From Psychrobacillus sp. FSL H8-0483 (GTDB lineage: Bacteria > Bacillota > Bacilli > Bacillales_A > Planococcaceae), in assembly GCF_038637725.1 (NCBI RefSeq), contig NZ_CP152052.1:3355001-3419000 (forward strand): a stretch of DNA of 64,000 nucleotides. The letters run 5' to 3'. Position numbers and translations under genes: made by a program. The notes under the pieces were generated by a model. The model searched no databases, was not told the origin of the DNA, and was given only the letters and a program-made list of their open reading frames with translations. Below, in pieces: positions 28,805 through 38,194 of this stretch (the first letter of the stretch is position 1; the number at the start of each line of letters is the position of its first letter).

Positions 28805-30718
28805 ATGTCAACTATTCAAATACACGAAGATGAGAAACAATCATTTTTTAAATCGCTGCTTCCCCATATTGAATTATTCGCTGCACTTTTTTCTGGTGTA
28901 TTAATTTTAGTAGCATGGGGGCTTGGGAGATCCGATTATGAAACAGCCTCTACCATTTTTTATTTGTTAGCATTTGTTATTGGTGGATTTGCTAAGGCAA
29001 AAGAAGGTTTGGAGGCAACTATACAAGAAAAAGAGTTAAACGTAGAAATGCTTATGATATTAGCCGCTATTGGTTCATCCATTATAGGATACTGGACTGA
29101 AGGTGCTATATTAATCTTTATCTTTGCTTTAAGCGGTGCATTAGAGACGTATACAATGAATAAGAGCAGAAAAGAAATTTCATCACTGATGAAGCTTCAA
29201 CCCGAAGAGGCGTGGAGATTAAATAGTGATGGTTCCTCAACTCGTGTTTCAGTAAGCGACCTTTTTATAGGTGATCAATTAGTTGTGAGACCTGGAGAAA
29301 GAATTCCTGCGGACGGAAAAATTATTAGTGGCACTACAGCAATTGATGAATCCGCAATTAGCGGAGAGTCAATCCCAGTTTCTAAACAATCAACTGACGA
29401 GTTATTCGCTGGTACTGTAAACATTAGCGGTGCCATTACAATGGAAATGACAAAAGCAAATGAAGACACGCTTTTCCAAAAGATCATTAATCTTGTGCAA
29501 AGCGCACAAGATGAAAAATCACCAGCACAGCAATTCATCGAAAGATTTGAAGGTAGGTATGTAAAACTAGTCTTAGTTACAGTTGGTTTGATGATGTTCC
29601 TACCGCATTATTTGCTAGGATGGGACTGGAATACAACTTTCTATCGAGCAATGGTTTTATTAGTTGTTGCTTCGCCTTGTGCACTTGTCGCAGCTATTAT
29701 GCCAGCGACGCTAGCAGCCATTTCAAATGGTGCAAAAAGTGGTATTTTGTTTAAAGGTGGTATGCATTTAGAAAACGTAAGTGAAATGAAAGCAATTGCA
29801 TTTGATAAAACAGGTACTTTAACACGAGGAAAACCAATCGTAACCGATTTCTTTGTACGGGAAGATTTGGATTACTTAACTACATTAACAACGTTAGCTA
29901 CCATAGAAGCACAATCTAATCACCCACTTGCACAAGCAATCACTTCCTATGCTAAGTCGGAAGGTATTGATCAATTAGCACTTATTCATATAGAAGATAA
30001 ACCAGGATTTGGTTTACAAGCAATAATTGATGAACAAACGATTTTAGTCGGTAAACCTGAATTTGTAAATAAAGAGGATGCTTTCTCGTTCTATGATGGA
30101 ATTGCAGCAGCTCTTGCTGATGAAGGAAAAACGGTTATCTTTATGCGAGATGAAAAAGGAATTGCAGCTGCCGCAGCCTTAAAAGATACAGTGCGTGAAG
30201 AAGCTAAAGATGCGATTAAACTCTTGCAATCGTTAGGAATTAAAACCGTTATGCTTACTGGTGACAATGAAAAAACAGCCAAAGTAATTGCAAAAGAAGC
30301 GGGTATTGATCAATACATTGCAGAATGTCTTCCTGAAACAAAAGTGAAGCATATGAAAGAACTGTTGGAGGAGCATAAATTTGTAGGTATGGTCGGAGAT
30401 GGTATTAATGATGCTCCTGCACTTGCGACCGCTACGACAGGATTTGCAATGGGAGAAGGAACCGATGTAGCACTAGAAACTGCAGATGTCGTATTAATGA
30501 AGAACGATTTATCGAAAATTGCGTATGCAGTGAAAATGTCACGTAAAATGCAGCGTATAGTAAAACAAAATATCGTATTCTCTATTTCTATTATAGCCGT
30601 CTTAATCATTTCCAACTTCCTACAAGTCGTCGACTTACCACTAGGTGTTATTGGCCATGAAGGAAGTACAATCTTAGTTATTCTAAATGGTTTAAGAATG
30701 TTAAATAGAAATATATAA
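28805..30718 (+). CDS. pfeT: P1B-4-type iron-efflux ATPase PfeT (ZosA/YkvW type)
   Basis: A metal-exporting P-type ATPase of 637 residues. It lacks an N-terminal heavy-metal domain. The membrane metal site has SPC at residues 290-292 and HEGST from H618, the P1B-4 pair. The phosphorylated Asp is D334 in DKTGTLT, the actuator motif is SGES, and NHPLAQAI and GDGINDAPAL complete the ATPase core. In B. subtilis PfeT exports Fe(II) and is repressed by PerR, with Fur as activator. The upstream boxes here fit that. CadA-like zinc/cadmium pumps are the alternative but carry CPC rather than SPC. Confidence 0.9.
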   Translation: MSTIQIHEDEKQSFFKSLLPHIELFAALFSGVLILVAWGLGRSDYETASTIFYLLAFVIGGFAKAKEGLEATIQEKELNVEMLMILAAIGSSIIGYWTEGAILIFIFALSGALETYTMNKSRKEISSLMKLQPEEAWRLNSDGSSTRVSVSDLFIGDQLVVRPGERIPADGKIISGTTAIDESAISGESIPVSKQSTDELFAGTVNISGAITMEMTKANEDTLFQKIINLVQSAQDEKSPAQQFIERFEGRYVKLVLVTVGLMMFLPHYLLGWDWNTTFYRAMVLLVVASPCALVAAIMPATLAAISNGAKSGILFKGGMHLENVSEMKAIAFDKTGTLTRGKPIVTDFFVREDLDYLTTLTTLATIEAQSNHPLAQAITSYAKSEGIDQLALIHIEDKPGFGLQAIIDEQTILVGKPEFVNKEDAFSFYDGIAAALADEGKTVIFMRDEKGIAAAAALKDTVREEAKDAIKLLQSLGIKTVMLTGDNEKTAKVIAKEAGIDQYIAECLPETKVKHMKELLEEHKFVGMVGDGINDAPALATATTGFAMGEGTDVALETADVVLMKNDLSKIAYAVKMSRKMQRIVKQNIVFSISIIAVLIISNFLQVVDLPLGVIGHEGSTILVILNGLRMLNRNI

Positions 30719-30860
30719 AGGCTCTGACCCTAAAGTCATACACTGACTGAGAGATGGTCCCTTTTCCAATGTATTGATTTCCGTTCCAGACGGACGCTTT
30801 CCGCGGGCATGGCTTCAGTCTCCTCGTCGCTTTCGCTCCTGCGGGGCCTTCAGCTCATGC

Positions 30861-30896
30861 ACCTGCCGCTTCGCTAACGGTGCAGAAAACACCTGC
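30861..30896. repeat. 36-bp insertion inside the family I repeat
   Basis: Present only in this copy. It starts ACCTGC, ends ACCTGC, and with the preceding GC contains the self-complementary pair GCACC / GGTGC. It looks like a nested mini-element with a 6-bp direct repeat. Confidence 0.6.
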
Positions 30897-30971
30897 TATT
30901 CCCGCTGGAGTCGCCGTCCTTCACTACAATCAATTGCCTACAAAAAATAGTAGTTTTAATAAAAAGTATAC

Positions 30972-31011
30972 AAAAAACAGGTGTAGAAAAAGACTCGTTT
31001 TTCTACACCTG
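30972..31011 (-). terminator. Terminator of the YihY gene, inside the repeat
   Basis: CAGGTGTAGAAAAA pairs with TTTTTCTACACCTG and is followed on the minus strand by a run of T. It is part of the repeat and is also present in copy 2 (56255-56288). Confidence 0.8.
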
Positions 31012-31013
31012 CT

Positions 31014-31985
31014 TCAAATTATGGGCTTATTGGACAGCCCCTTTTTTTGTTTTAAAGCAATTCTTCTTTCGTGCATAACTGCATTTATTTGTCCGCCAAC
31101 TAATAAAATAATTCCTGAAAAATACAACCATAACATAAGGACGATGATTCCCCCAATACTTCCGTAAGTAGCAGAGTAGCTCTTGAAATTACTTACATAG
31201 TAGGAGAATAAGAGAGAAACTACAATCCAGCCAATTGCGGCAAAAGCCGCTCCTGGAATGACACTTCTTAAAAAGAGTTTTTTATTTGGAACAATCCAAT
31301 ATAGTGCAACTAACACAATAAACATGATGAGAGGACTAAATGTCCATCTTAAATTATTCCAAAATTCCACAAAACTCTTTTCAAATCCAAAATATGAAAA
31401 TAATATGGTACCGATTTGTTGACCAAACACAGGTAATACTAACGCAATTATTAACAACATGATCAGTAATAAGGTGAAAATAACCGACATTCCTCTAACG
31501 ATAAAAGATGGTCTAGATTCCACCAAATTATACGATCTATTTAATGATTTAACGATAGCATTCATACCGGTAGAAGCAGACCAAATTGTACCTATAAGCC
31601 CTAAGGATAATAGCCCACCATTTCGAGTGACTAATACATCAGAAATCGTTTTTTCTATAAGAATAAAAACGTCAATTGGAACATAGTTTTCTATAAGTCG
31701 AAAAACTTGTGCTTCGTCCAAATTTAAATAAGGTAATAACGTAACGATAAAAATAAGTAACGGGAATAAGGAGAGCAAGAAAAAGTATGCTAACTGCGCT
31801 CCAAATCCCGTTATATCCGTTTTTTGTATATTAAATAATAGTTGTTTGAAATATCCCATCCATGTCGTTAAATCATGAGATTCTTCCGTTACTATTTCTT
31901 TCTTTTTGATACTAAATAATTTTAACTTTTCAAACCAACTAGTAGAGGATGAAGCTTTTTTTTTTTTGGGTATTATCTTTTTCAT
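31014..31985 (-). CDS. yfkH: YihY/BrkB (virulence factor BrkB) family membrane protein, YfkH-like
   Basis: An integral membrane protein of 323 residues. A basic cytosolic N-terminus (KKIIPKKKK and onward to about residue 50) is followed by six hydrophobic segments. Family landmarks are GFGAQLAYFFLLSLFPLLIF, GTIWSASTGMNAIV and YYVSNFKSYSATYGSIGG. The family was once called RNase BN in error, and its transport role is unknown. The last residues, KGLSNKPII, and the stop are encoded by the end of the family I repeat, so the C-terminus has been replaced. It lies 36 bp after the YtxH-like gene, probably in one unit. Confidence 0.88.
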   Translation of the reverse strand: MKKIIPKKKKASSSTSWFEKLKLFSIKKKEIVTEESHDLTTWMGYFKQLLFNIQKTDITGFGAQLAYFFLLSLFPLLIFIVTLLPYLNLDEAQVFRLIENYVPIDVFILIEKTISDVLVTRNGGLLSLGLIGTIWSASTGMNAIVKSLNRSYNLVESRPSFIVRGMSVIFTLLLIMLLIIALVLPVFGQQIGTILFSYFGFEKSFVEFWNNLRWTFSPLIMFIVLVALYWIVPNKKLFLRSVIPGAAFAAIGWIVVSLLFSYYVSNFKSYSATYGSIGGIIVLMLWLYFSGIILLVGGQINAVMHERRIALKQKKGLSNKPII

Positions 31986-32021
31986 CTCTTTGACCCACCA
32001 CCTCTTCCTCTCCTTTCTTTT

Positions 32022-32411
32022 CTAGTTTTGCTTTTGGTGTTCAAAGATACTCATTTCATCTTGTTCGGTAACAACAATTGACTTGTACTCTTCTTTTGAA
32101 TGGGCAAATGTATCTTTCGTTTCTGTTACTAAGTTTTTCACTTGAGGCGTGATTTCCTTCGCTTCATTAACTTTCTGCGATATATAATTTACATCCGAAG
32201 CTAATTGTTCATATACCGATTTCCACTTTGTTATTTGTTCTTCAATAGTAGTTTTTAACTCTTCTTTATTTTTACTGTAATACTGAATTTCATTTCTTAC
32301 GTACCTAGTTTTATTCATTACAGAATCTCTTGTCTTTCTATCAAACATGGTTAATGCTCCACCAATTATAGCTCCAAAAATAATACCTTTAACAAATTTA
32401 TTTTCACTCAT
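32022..32411 (-). CDS. YtxH-like membrane-anchored coiled-coil protein
   Basis: 129 residues. A short glycine-rich N-terminal membrane segment (KFVKGIIFGAIIGGALTMF, about residues 5-23) is followed by a long charged helical tail with heptad-like patterning, as in YtxH-domain general stress proteins. ATG follows GGAGGT. It comes just before the YihY gene and probably shares its transcript. Functional assignment is by layout, so the family name is moderately sure. Confidence 0.65.
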   Translation of the reverse strand: MSENKFVKGIIFGAIIGGALTMFDRKTRDSVMNKTRYVRNEIQYYSKNKEELKTTIEEQITKWKSVYEQLASDVNYISQKVNEAKEITPQVKNLVTETKDTFAHSKEEYKSIVVTEQDEMSIFEHQKQN

Positions 32412-32585
32412 AAAATTACCTCCAAATTTAACATATACATGATTCCATTATACCCTCCACCAAAAAGAATCAAACTAATTATTTATATTTTTAAAAATTA
32501 CCTTGACTACCAGACTGAATTTTATGAATATTGTAATAAGAGGATTTAAATAGTAGGAGTAAAATTGAAATGGGGGTAAATTAAA

Positions 32586-33953
32586 ATGGAAAAATTGAAT
32601 GAGATCTTAGGTAGTATTTCAAGTGTTCTTTGGGGAATTCCTCTCCTAATCTTAATCGTTGGTACAGGTATATATTTAACAGTTCGTGTCGGTTTTTTAC
32701 AAGTTAGGCTTTTACCCGTTGCTTTAAGACTAGTATTCTCTAAAAAGCATGATAAATCTGCAGAAGGGGATATTTCTCAATTCCAAGCACTAACTACTGC
32801 ACTCGCTGCAACAGTGGGAACAGGAAATATTGTAGGGGTGGCTACAGCTGTTGTACTTGGTGGGCCAGGTGCAATATTTTGGATGTGGTTTTCTGCTTTC
32901 TTCGGAATGGTGACTAAATATAGTGAAGCTATTCTAGCAGTTAGATATCGTGTAAAAGATGCTAAAGGACAAATGGCTGGTGGTCCTATGTACTATCTTG
33001 AACATGGTTTAAAGCAAAAATGGTTGGCTGTTTTATTTGCAATCTTTGGTGCAATTGCTGCATTTGGTATTGGAAATGGGACTCAATCTAACTCTGTTGC
33101 TGGTGTAGTAAAGTCAACATTTGGACTAGATACTTGGATTACTGGTGTTGTACTAACAGTATTTACTGCACTAGTTATTCTAGGTGGTATTAAATCAATA
33201 GGTAATGTTACCGCTATATTCGTACCAGTTATGGCCATATTTTATTTACTAGCAGGATTAATCGTTATGGTTACGAACATAACTGCTGTACCTGACGCAT
33301 TTGCTACCATTTTTAAAATGGCATTTTCAGGTGAGGCTGCTGCTGGTGGTGCAATCGGTGCAGCAATCCGTTATGGTATCGCTCGAGGCGTATTCTCCAA
33401 CGAAGCTGGTCTTGGATCTGCTCCTATTGCCGCTGCTGCCGCAAAAACGGATCTGCCAGGGCGTCAGGCACTTGTTTCGATGACACAAGTATTTTTAGAT
33501 ACATTCCTAATATGCTCTATTACCGGTGTTACTATTGTAATGTCAGGTATGTATAAAAACACTAGCCTTGCAGCAAATGAGTTAACTTCAGCATCATTTG
33601 GTCACTTCCTAGGGGATTGGGGACCAATCGTTGTAGCAATTGGATTAATCTTCTTTGCTACTTCTACAATATTCGGATGGGCATATTACGGAGAAAAATG
33701 TTTCCAATACTTATTTAAAAACCCTTCTTTATTAATCGTTTACCGTATTGCGTTTGTCATCATGGTATATATCGGTTCAGTAGTTTCTCTAGATCTAATC
33801 TGGACTTTCTCTGATATTGCAAATGGATTAATGGCTATTCCAAACTTAATAGGACTTCTTGGTCTTTCTGGAGTAGTAATTTATGAAACAAAACGAATTC
33901 AAGAAAAATTGAAAGAAGAAAAAGAAGCAGCCAAAGCAGCAAAATCTATTTAG
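32586..33953 (+). CDS. Sodium:alanine/glycine symporter, AGCS family
   Basis: A secondary transporter of 455 residues with about eleven hydrophobic segments, taking up small neutral amino acids with sodium. Signatures are the N-terminal GTGNIVGVATAVVLGGPGAI, GGPMYYLEHGL and the later RGVFSNEAGLGSAPIAAA. The C-terminus is a charged cytosolic tail rich in Lys and Glu. It could use alanine, glycine or glutamine (AlsT/GlnT). No glycine riboswitch was seen upstream. Confidence 0.92.
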   Translation: MEKLNEILGSISSVLWGIPLLILIVGTGIYLTVRVGFLQVRLLPVALRLVFSKKHDKSAEGDISQFQALTTALAATVGTGNIVGVATAVVLGGPGAIFWMWFSAFFGMVTKYSEAILAVRYRVKDAKGQMAGGPMYYLEHGLKQKWLAVLFAIFGAIAAFGIGNGTQSNSVAGVVKSTFGLDTWITGVVLTVFTALVILGGIKSIGNVTAIFVPVMAIFYLLAGLIVMVTNITAVPDAFATIFKMAFSGEAAAGGAIGAAIRYGIARGVFSNEAGLGSAPIAAAAAKTDLPGRQALVSMTQVFLDTFLICSITGVTIVMSGMYKNTSLAANELTSASFGHFLGDWGPIVVAIGLIFFATSTIFGWAYYGEKCFQYLFKNPSLLIVYRIAFVIMVYIGSVVSLDLIWTFSDIANGLMAIPNLIGLLGLSGVVIYETKRIQEKLKEEKEAAKAAKSI

Positions 33954-34058
33954 TAATTGACAATCTATACGGAGCATGAAATGATAAAGTGAAACTTCAA
34001 TCAGTGACACCACTGATTGTTAGTTGAGGCTCTAAAGTTGAAAGGCAGGTACAAAACG

Positions 34059-34280
34059 ATGAATTTATCAGAACCTTCTGTTGAAAATGTAACGTATATG
34101 ATTGAAACAATAAAAGAAAAGCTTCGTATGGTGAACGTTGATGCCATGAAGCCAGAAAATTTTAATGCAACTGAATACGATGATCTAGTTTATTTATATG
34201 AAATGGTGAAAAAAAGAGATACATTCAGTCCAAGCGAAATGCAAGCAATTGCAGCTGAGCTAGGAAACTTGAGAAAATAG
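34059..34280 (+). CDS. yfkK: YfkK family protein (DUF1128, UPF0435)
   Basis: 73 residues from the ATG at 34059, after AAAGGCAGG; an upstream in-frame ATG at 34017 lies at the edge of a hairpin and is less likely. It is a small helical acidic protein containing [20 protein letters not shown] and [13 protein letters not shown], diagnostic of DUF1128. Function unknown. A strong terminator follows. Confidence 0.88.
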   Translation: MNLSEPSVENVTYMIETIKEKLRMVNVDAMKPENFNATEYDDLVYLYEMVKKRDTFSPSEMQAIAAELGNLRK

Positions 34281-34286
34281 AAAAAG

Positions 34287-34321
34287 AAAATCCTTCCCCA
34301 ACTAAACTAGGGAAGGATTTT
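34287..34321. terminator. Terminator shared by yfkK and psuG
   Basis: AAAATCCTTCCC / GGGAAGGATTTT, with T on both sides, between converging genes. Confidence 0.9.
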
Positions 34322-34323
34322 TA

Positions 34324-35235
34324 TTATAGATTATTTAATTCTACAGCGATTTTAGCTCCAACTCTTGCATTGTTGTATACAAGTTCAATATTGGAATCTA
34401 ATGATTTACCTTCTGTTAATTCTTTTACTTTTCCAAGTAAGAATGGCGTAACATCCTTTCCTTTAATGTCGTTTTCTTCTGCTTCTTTTAAAGCAGTATG
34501 AATGATGTCATTGATATAAGCTTCATCTAATGAGAATTCTGCTGGAATTGGATTTGCAATAATAGCTCCTCCGTTTAACCCTAATTCCCATTTTGTTTTA
34601 AGCATTTCTGCAACTTCTTTTGGCTCGTCCAAACGGAAGTTAGCATCGAATGCGCTTGTTGATGTATAAAATGCTGGGAATGAATCCGTTTGGAAACCAA
34701 CTACTGGCACACCTTTTGTTTCTAAATACTCTAAAGTTAAGCCAATATCCAAGATAGATTTTGCTCCTGCACAAACTACTGCTACATTTGTAGAAGCAAG
34801 CTCTTCTAAGTCAGCTGAAATATCCATCGTCGTTTCAGCACCTCTATGCACACCACCAATACCACCAGTTACGAACATTTTAATACCAGCAAGCTCTGCA
34901 CAGATCATTGTTGTTGCAACTGTTGTAGCTCCAATTTCTTTAGAGGCAACTACATATGGAAGATCTCTTCTTGAAGTTTTTCTTGCATTTTTACTTGTAC
35001 CTAGCGTCTCCAGTTCTTCCTCTGACAGACCAATTTTAATCTTTCCGTCCATTATCGCAATAGTTGCTGGAACAGCACCGTTGTCACGAATAATCTGCTC
35101 CACTTTTCTTGCCATTTCTACGTTTTGTGGGTAAGGCATTCCGTGTGAGATAATAGTTGATTCTAAAGCAACGATCGCCTTTCCTGCTGCCAATCCTTGT
35201 TCTACCTCTTGTGAGTATGTTATATATTTTTTCAT
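34324..35235 (-). CDS. psuG: Pseudouridine-5'-phosphate glycosidase
   Basis: Cleaves the C-C glycosidic bond of pseudouridine 5'-phosphate to uracil and ribose 5-phosphate. It has 303 residues. Family stretches are [20 protein letters not shown], the catalytic lysine region [12 protein letters not shown], and the metal-site region [13 protein letters not shown]. The start ATG overlaps the stop of the kinase gene by ATGA, so the two steps of pseudouridine breakdown are translationally coupled. No dedicated transporter lies beside them. Confidence 0.94.
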   Translation of the reverse strand: MKKYITYSQEVEQGLAAGKAIVALESTIISHGMPYPQNVEMARKVEQIIRDNGAVPATIAIMDGKIKIGLSEEELETLGTSKNARKTSRRDLPYVVASKEIGATTVATTMICAELAGIKMFVTGGIGGVHRGAETTMDISADLEELASTNVAVVCAGAKSILDIGLTLEYLETKGVPVVGFQTDSFPAFYTSTSAFDANFRLDEPKEVAEMLKTKWELGLNGGAIIANPIPAEFSLDEAYINDIIHTALKEAEENDIKGKDVTPFLLGKVKELTEGKSLDSNIELVYNNARVGAKIAVELNNL

Positions 35236-36332
35236 CTTGTATATTCCTCCAATTCATTAATTAAACTTACTTTAGAAAGCTCTGTTCGAACTGTTTCCGC
35301 TGATTGTAAAGTTTTACTTGCGTTCACCATACCAGTACTTACTGCTTGATGAATCTCGGCACCTTCTAACCACGCGTGGAGTGTGGCTGATACAAATGCA
35401 TCTCCTGCTCCTGTTACATCTATTACATCATCCACCACTATAGCAGGAGCAAAAGCCGTCTCCATATCTCGTCCTGCCAAAACTACTCCTTTACTACCGT
35501 TTGTAATAACTACATGGTTAATACCTTTTTGAACAAATAGTTCGGCAGCCTTTTTCCAAGAGGCTTCATCCTCTATTTTCATTTCAAAATAAGTTTCTGC
35601 TTCATCCTTATTAGCAATTAACCACTCAATTCCTTCTAAGGATTGAGGCATCCTTTCCATCTTCGGTGACGATACAGGAATAATAGCTAATGGTATTTTA
35701 TGACCGCTAGAAAGTGCTTGTATATGTTCAATGACATCTTTAGGGCAGTTCATATCAATGATTAACAGCTGTGCATTTGTTAAATGAGCTTCTTGTTTTT
35801 TCAGATAGTCCACTGTAAATTGATCGTAAATATCCATGTTTGCTAATGCAAACAGCATTTCCCCTTGAGAATCTAATATGGCAGAATAAGTTCCCGTCGA
35901 ATGGTTCGGTATTTTTTCAACAGAAAATAAATTCATCCAGTGGCTAGAGGCTTTTTCAATAGACTCATACTCCATATCATTACCTACTACAGATAGTAAT
36001 CGAACTGTATGACCTAATCTCCCTAAATTTTCGGCGATATTCCTTGCAACTCCACCAATGCTTTGTAAGCTAGTAGTCGGATTAGAAGTACCCATTTGCA
36101 ATTTATTTTTTACAATGTATTTTCTATCTACATTTGCTCCACCAATACAAATAATTTCTTTTTTCTCGGGTAAAATATAAGCTCTCCCCGTTATTTTTCC
36201 AGTCTTAATGAGCTGAGAAATAATATTAGCTACAGCTGGTCTAGACATTTGCAGATCATTCGCAATTTCTAATTGAGATGCGTAAGGATTTTTTCTAAGG
36301 TACTTTAAGATTTTCATTTCCTTTGAGTCCAA
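35232..36332 (-). CDS. psuK: PfkB-family pseudouridine kinase with N-terminal winged helix
   Basis: 366 residues from a TTG at 36332, after GAGGAGGG; the longer in-frame ATG start has no ribosome site. Residues about 5-55 form a winged helix-turn-helix ([33 protein letters not shown]). Residues about 65-360 form a ribokinase-like kinase with [26 protein letters not shown] and the catalytic GAGD at 308-311. Coupling to psuG makes pseudouridine the likely substrate. The helix domain may make it its own regulator, as proposed for YeiI-like proteins; that is inference. Confidence 0.85.
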   Translation of the reverse strand: MDSKEMKILKYLRKNPYASQLEIANDLQMSRPAVANIISQLIKTGKITGRAYILPEKKEIICIGGANVDRKYIVKNKLQMGTSNPTTSLQSIGGVARNIAENLGRLGHTVRLLSVVGNDMEYESIEKASSHWMNLFSVEKIPNHSTGTYSAILDSQGEMLFALANMDIYDQFTVDYLKKQEAHLTNAQLLIIDMNCPKDVIEHIQALSSGHKIPLAIIPVSSPKMERMPQSLEGIEWLIANKDEAETYFEMKIEDEASWKKAAELFVQKGINHVVITNGSKGVVLAGRDMETAFAPAIVVDDVIDVTGAGDAFVSATLHAWLEGAEIHQAVSTGMVNASKTLQSAETVRTELSKVSLINELEEYTR

Positions 36333-36403
36333 TCTAATTCCCTCCTCTCTTGAATGAACTTTTGTTTTAATTATAAACTTTTGTTTCAAAAAGTCAAAAG
36401 AAA

Positions 36404-36436
36404 AACTGACAACTATTTTTTTTATAGTTGTCAGCT
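36404..36436 (-). terminator. motB terminator
   Basis: CTGACAACTA / TAGTTGTCAG followed on the minus strand by TTTTTC. Confidence 0.85.
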
Positions 36437-36446
36437 TAAGTACGAG

Positions 36447-37214
36447 TTATTGTGGAGCGTCGTTTAAAGTGCCATCTTCTAGTACTCGTGGTTGGATTAA
36501 AACTTCTACACGTCTATTTTTAGCACGACCTTCTACCGTATCATTAGAAGCAACAGGCTTAAATTCTCCATAACCCTTTGCACTAAAATAAAGCGGGTCT
36601 ATTGAATTATCTCTTACAAGTATTTTCAAAAAATTGACAGAACGCATCACACTGAGCTCCCAGTTAGATGCAAATTCACTACTAGCTATCGGTATATTAT
36701 CCGTATGTCCAGTTATGACAACATTTCTAGGTGGATCAAATACTAATAGATCCGATATATCTTCTGCAATTTGTCTATATTCTGGATTCACTTCTGCTTT
36801 TCCAGTATCAAATAAAATACTATCTCGAATCGTTACAAGTAATCCCTCATCTGTTAGCTTAGTTGCAAATTGCTTCTCTAAAGCATTCACCGCAATATAT
36901 TCATCGACACTGTCTTGAATCTTCGACAAGGCTTGCTGATCCTCTACATAAGCTGAACTTTCACTATCCTCAGTAGAATCATTTGGTGTAACTGGTACAT
37001 TTACCGGTGAAGGCTGCTCCAATAAACCTGATCCACTATCAAATATTTGATTAAATACTTGAGACATTTGTTCTAATTTCGCTTGATCTACCGTACTAGA
37101 TGCAAAAAGAACAATAAACAGTGCTAATAATAAAGTTAGTATGTCTGCATAAGGAAGTAGCCATGATTCACTCATTTCCTCTTCTTCCTTATGTTTTTTA
37201 TGCTTCTTTGCCAA
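36447..37214 (-). CDS. motB: Flagellar motor stator protein MotB
   Basis: The peptidoglycan-anchored half of the stator, 255 residues. A basic N-terminus precedes one membrane helix with the proton-binding D24 in PYADILTLLLALFIVLFASS. A plug/linker region (about residues 60-110) is followed by the OmpA-like peptidoglycan-binding domain, with ITGHTDNIPI, NWELSVMRSVNFL and RAKNRRVEVLI. It overlaps motA by 17 bp. Whether the ion is H+ or Na+ cannot be proved, but the resemblance is to MotB rather than MotS. Confidence 0.93.
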   Translation of the reverse strand: MAKKHKKHKEEEEMSESWLLPYADILTLLLALFIVLFASSTVDQAKLEQMSQVFNQIFDSGSGLLEQPSPVNVPVTPNDSTEDSESSAYVEDQQALSKIQDSVDEYIAVNALEKQFATKLTDEGLLVTIRDSILFDTGKAEVNPEYRQIAEDISDLLVFDPPRNVVITGHTDNIPIASSEFASNWELSVMRSVNFLKILVRDNSIDPLYFSAKGYGEFKPVASNDTVEGRAKNRRVEVLIQPRVLEDGTLNDAPQ

Positions 37215-38001
37215 GGCCAGCCTCCCCGCTTTCGTTTAATACTTTTTTGCGTTCCGCCATTGATAGATAGGAAGCAAGCTTTTGTTCAATGACACGTGGT
37301 GCATCTCCTTCTAAAACAGATAGGATACCCTCTAACATCATCGTTTTTTGACGAATTTCTTGTTTAGACTTACGTTTTAATTTATTTGCAAATGGATGCC
37401 AAAGTACATATCCAGTAAAAATCCCAAGTAATGTAGCAACAAATGCTGCAGAAATGGCATGTCCTAATTTATCAATATCATTCATGTCACCTAAAGCAGC
37501 AATTAGACCAACTACAGCTCCAAGTACCCCTAGGGTTGGAGCATATGTACCAGCTTGTGAGAAAATATGTGCTCCACCTGCATGTCTCTCTTCTAATGCG
37601 TCTATCTCTTCTGTTAATACATCTCTAATGTAATCGGCATTTTGACCATCAATTGCTAATGTTAAACCATTTTTTAAAAATGGATCATTCACTTCAGATG
37701 TCTTACTTTCCAAAGCAAGTAATCCTTCTCTCCGAGCCAAATCCGCCCAGTTCGAGAACAGTTTAATAACTTCATGATCAGGCACTAGCTTAGTCTCTTT
37801 GAAAATTACTCCGAAAAGCTTTGGTACTCTTTTTAACTCATTCATTGGGAATCCGATAACAATTGTAGCGATTGTCCCGAAAACGATAATTAATATAGCA
37901 GCTGGATTTAACAGAACACTTAGTGTTACTCCTTTCATAACTATCCCAGATAATAAAGCAACAAACCCTACTATTAGACCGATTACTGTAGACTTATCCA
38001 T
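37198..38001 (-). CDS. motA: Flagellar motor stator protein MotA
   Basis: The membrane half of the stator, 267 residues. Four helices are visible (about residues 5-25, 32-52, 150-170 and 183-205). LARREGLLALE lies in the cytosolic loop that meets FliG. QAGTYAPTLGVLGAVVGLIAAL and GHAISAAFVATLLGIFTGY are nearly those of B. subtilis MotA. It is the first gene of motAB, with a sigma-D-like promoter just upstream. No other flagellar structural gene is present in the window. Confidence 0.94.
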   Translation of the reverse strand: MDKSTVIGLIVGFVALLSGIVMKGVTLSVLLNPAAILIIVFGTIATIVIGFPMNELKRVPKLFGVIFKETKLVPDHEVIKLFSNWADLARREGLLALESKTSEVNDPFLKNGLTLAIDGQNADYIRDVLTEEIDALEERHAGGAHIFSQAGTYAPTLGVLGAVVGLIAALGDMNDIDKLGHAISAAFVATLLGIFTGYVLWHPFANKLKRKSKQEIRQKTMMLEGILSVLEGDAPRVIEQKLASYLSMAERKKVLNESGEAGLGKEA

Positions 38002-38033
38002 TCACTTACCCCCACATTCTATTTCTGTATTTT

Positions 38034-38059
38034 ATTTCGGCTAAAAAAATTATTTCTTA
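38034..38059 (-). promoter_or_regulatory. Sigma-D-like promoter of motAB
   Basis: On the minus strand TAAG (38059-38056), 14 bp, then GCCGAAAT (38041-38034). The sigma-D consensus is TAAA-N15-GCCGATAT, so there is one mismatch in each box. Confidence 0.5.
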
Positions 38060-38194
38060 ATATAAAACTTTATCTCCTATAATATAAATTCACTAATAAA
38101 GGACAATATTTGACATATTTCTTTACATAAGAACATTGATTAAATAGCCTGAAAACTGATATTATTAAATTAATTACAGAAAGGAAGTATGAAT

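Larger units (their letters stand above)
30720..31041. repeat. Family I MITE-like repeat, copy 1 (322 bp)
   Basis: The inverted counterpart of 56225-56510. It ends in GGACAGCCCC at 31032-31041 and begins CCCTAAAGTCAT after GGCTCTGA, two bases past the pfeT stop. Relative to copy 2 it has exactly 36 extra bases at 30861-30896. It contains GCGGGCATGGCTTCAG, CTGCGGGGCC and CCCGCTGGAGTCGCC, which can form a large branched fold. No transposase. ORFs in it are not credible genes. Confidence 0.88.

Noticed and set aside
28805-30718. Cadmium/zinc exporter CadA
   Set aside because: The membrane motif is SPC with HEGST and no N-terminal metal domain, which points to the P1B-4 iron/cobalt group, and the PerR box supports PfeT.
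30880-31167. ORF of 95 codons on the + strand
   Set aside because: It runs through the family I repeat and then antisense to the YihY gene.
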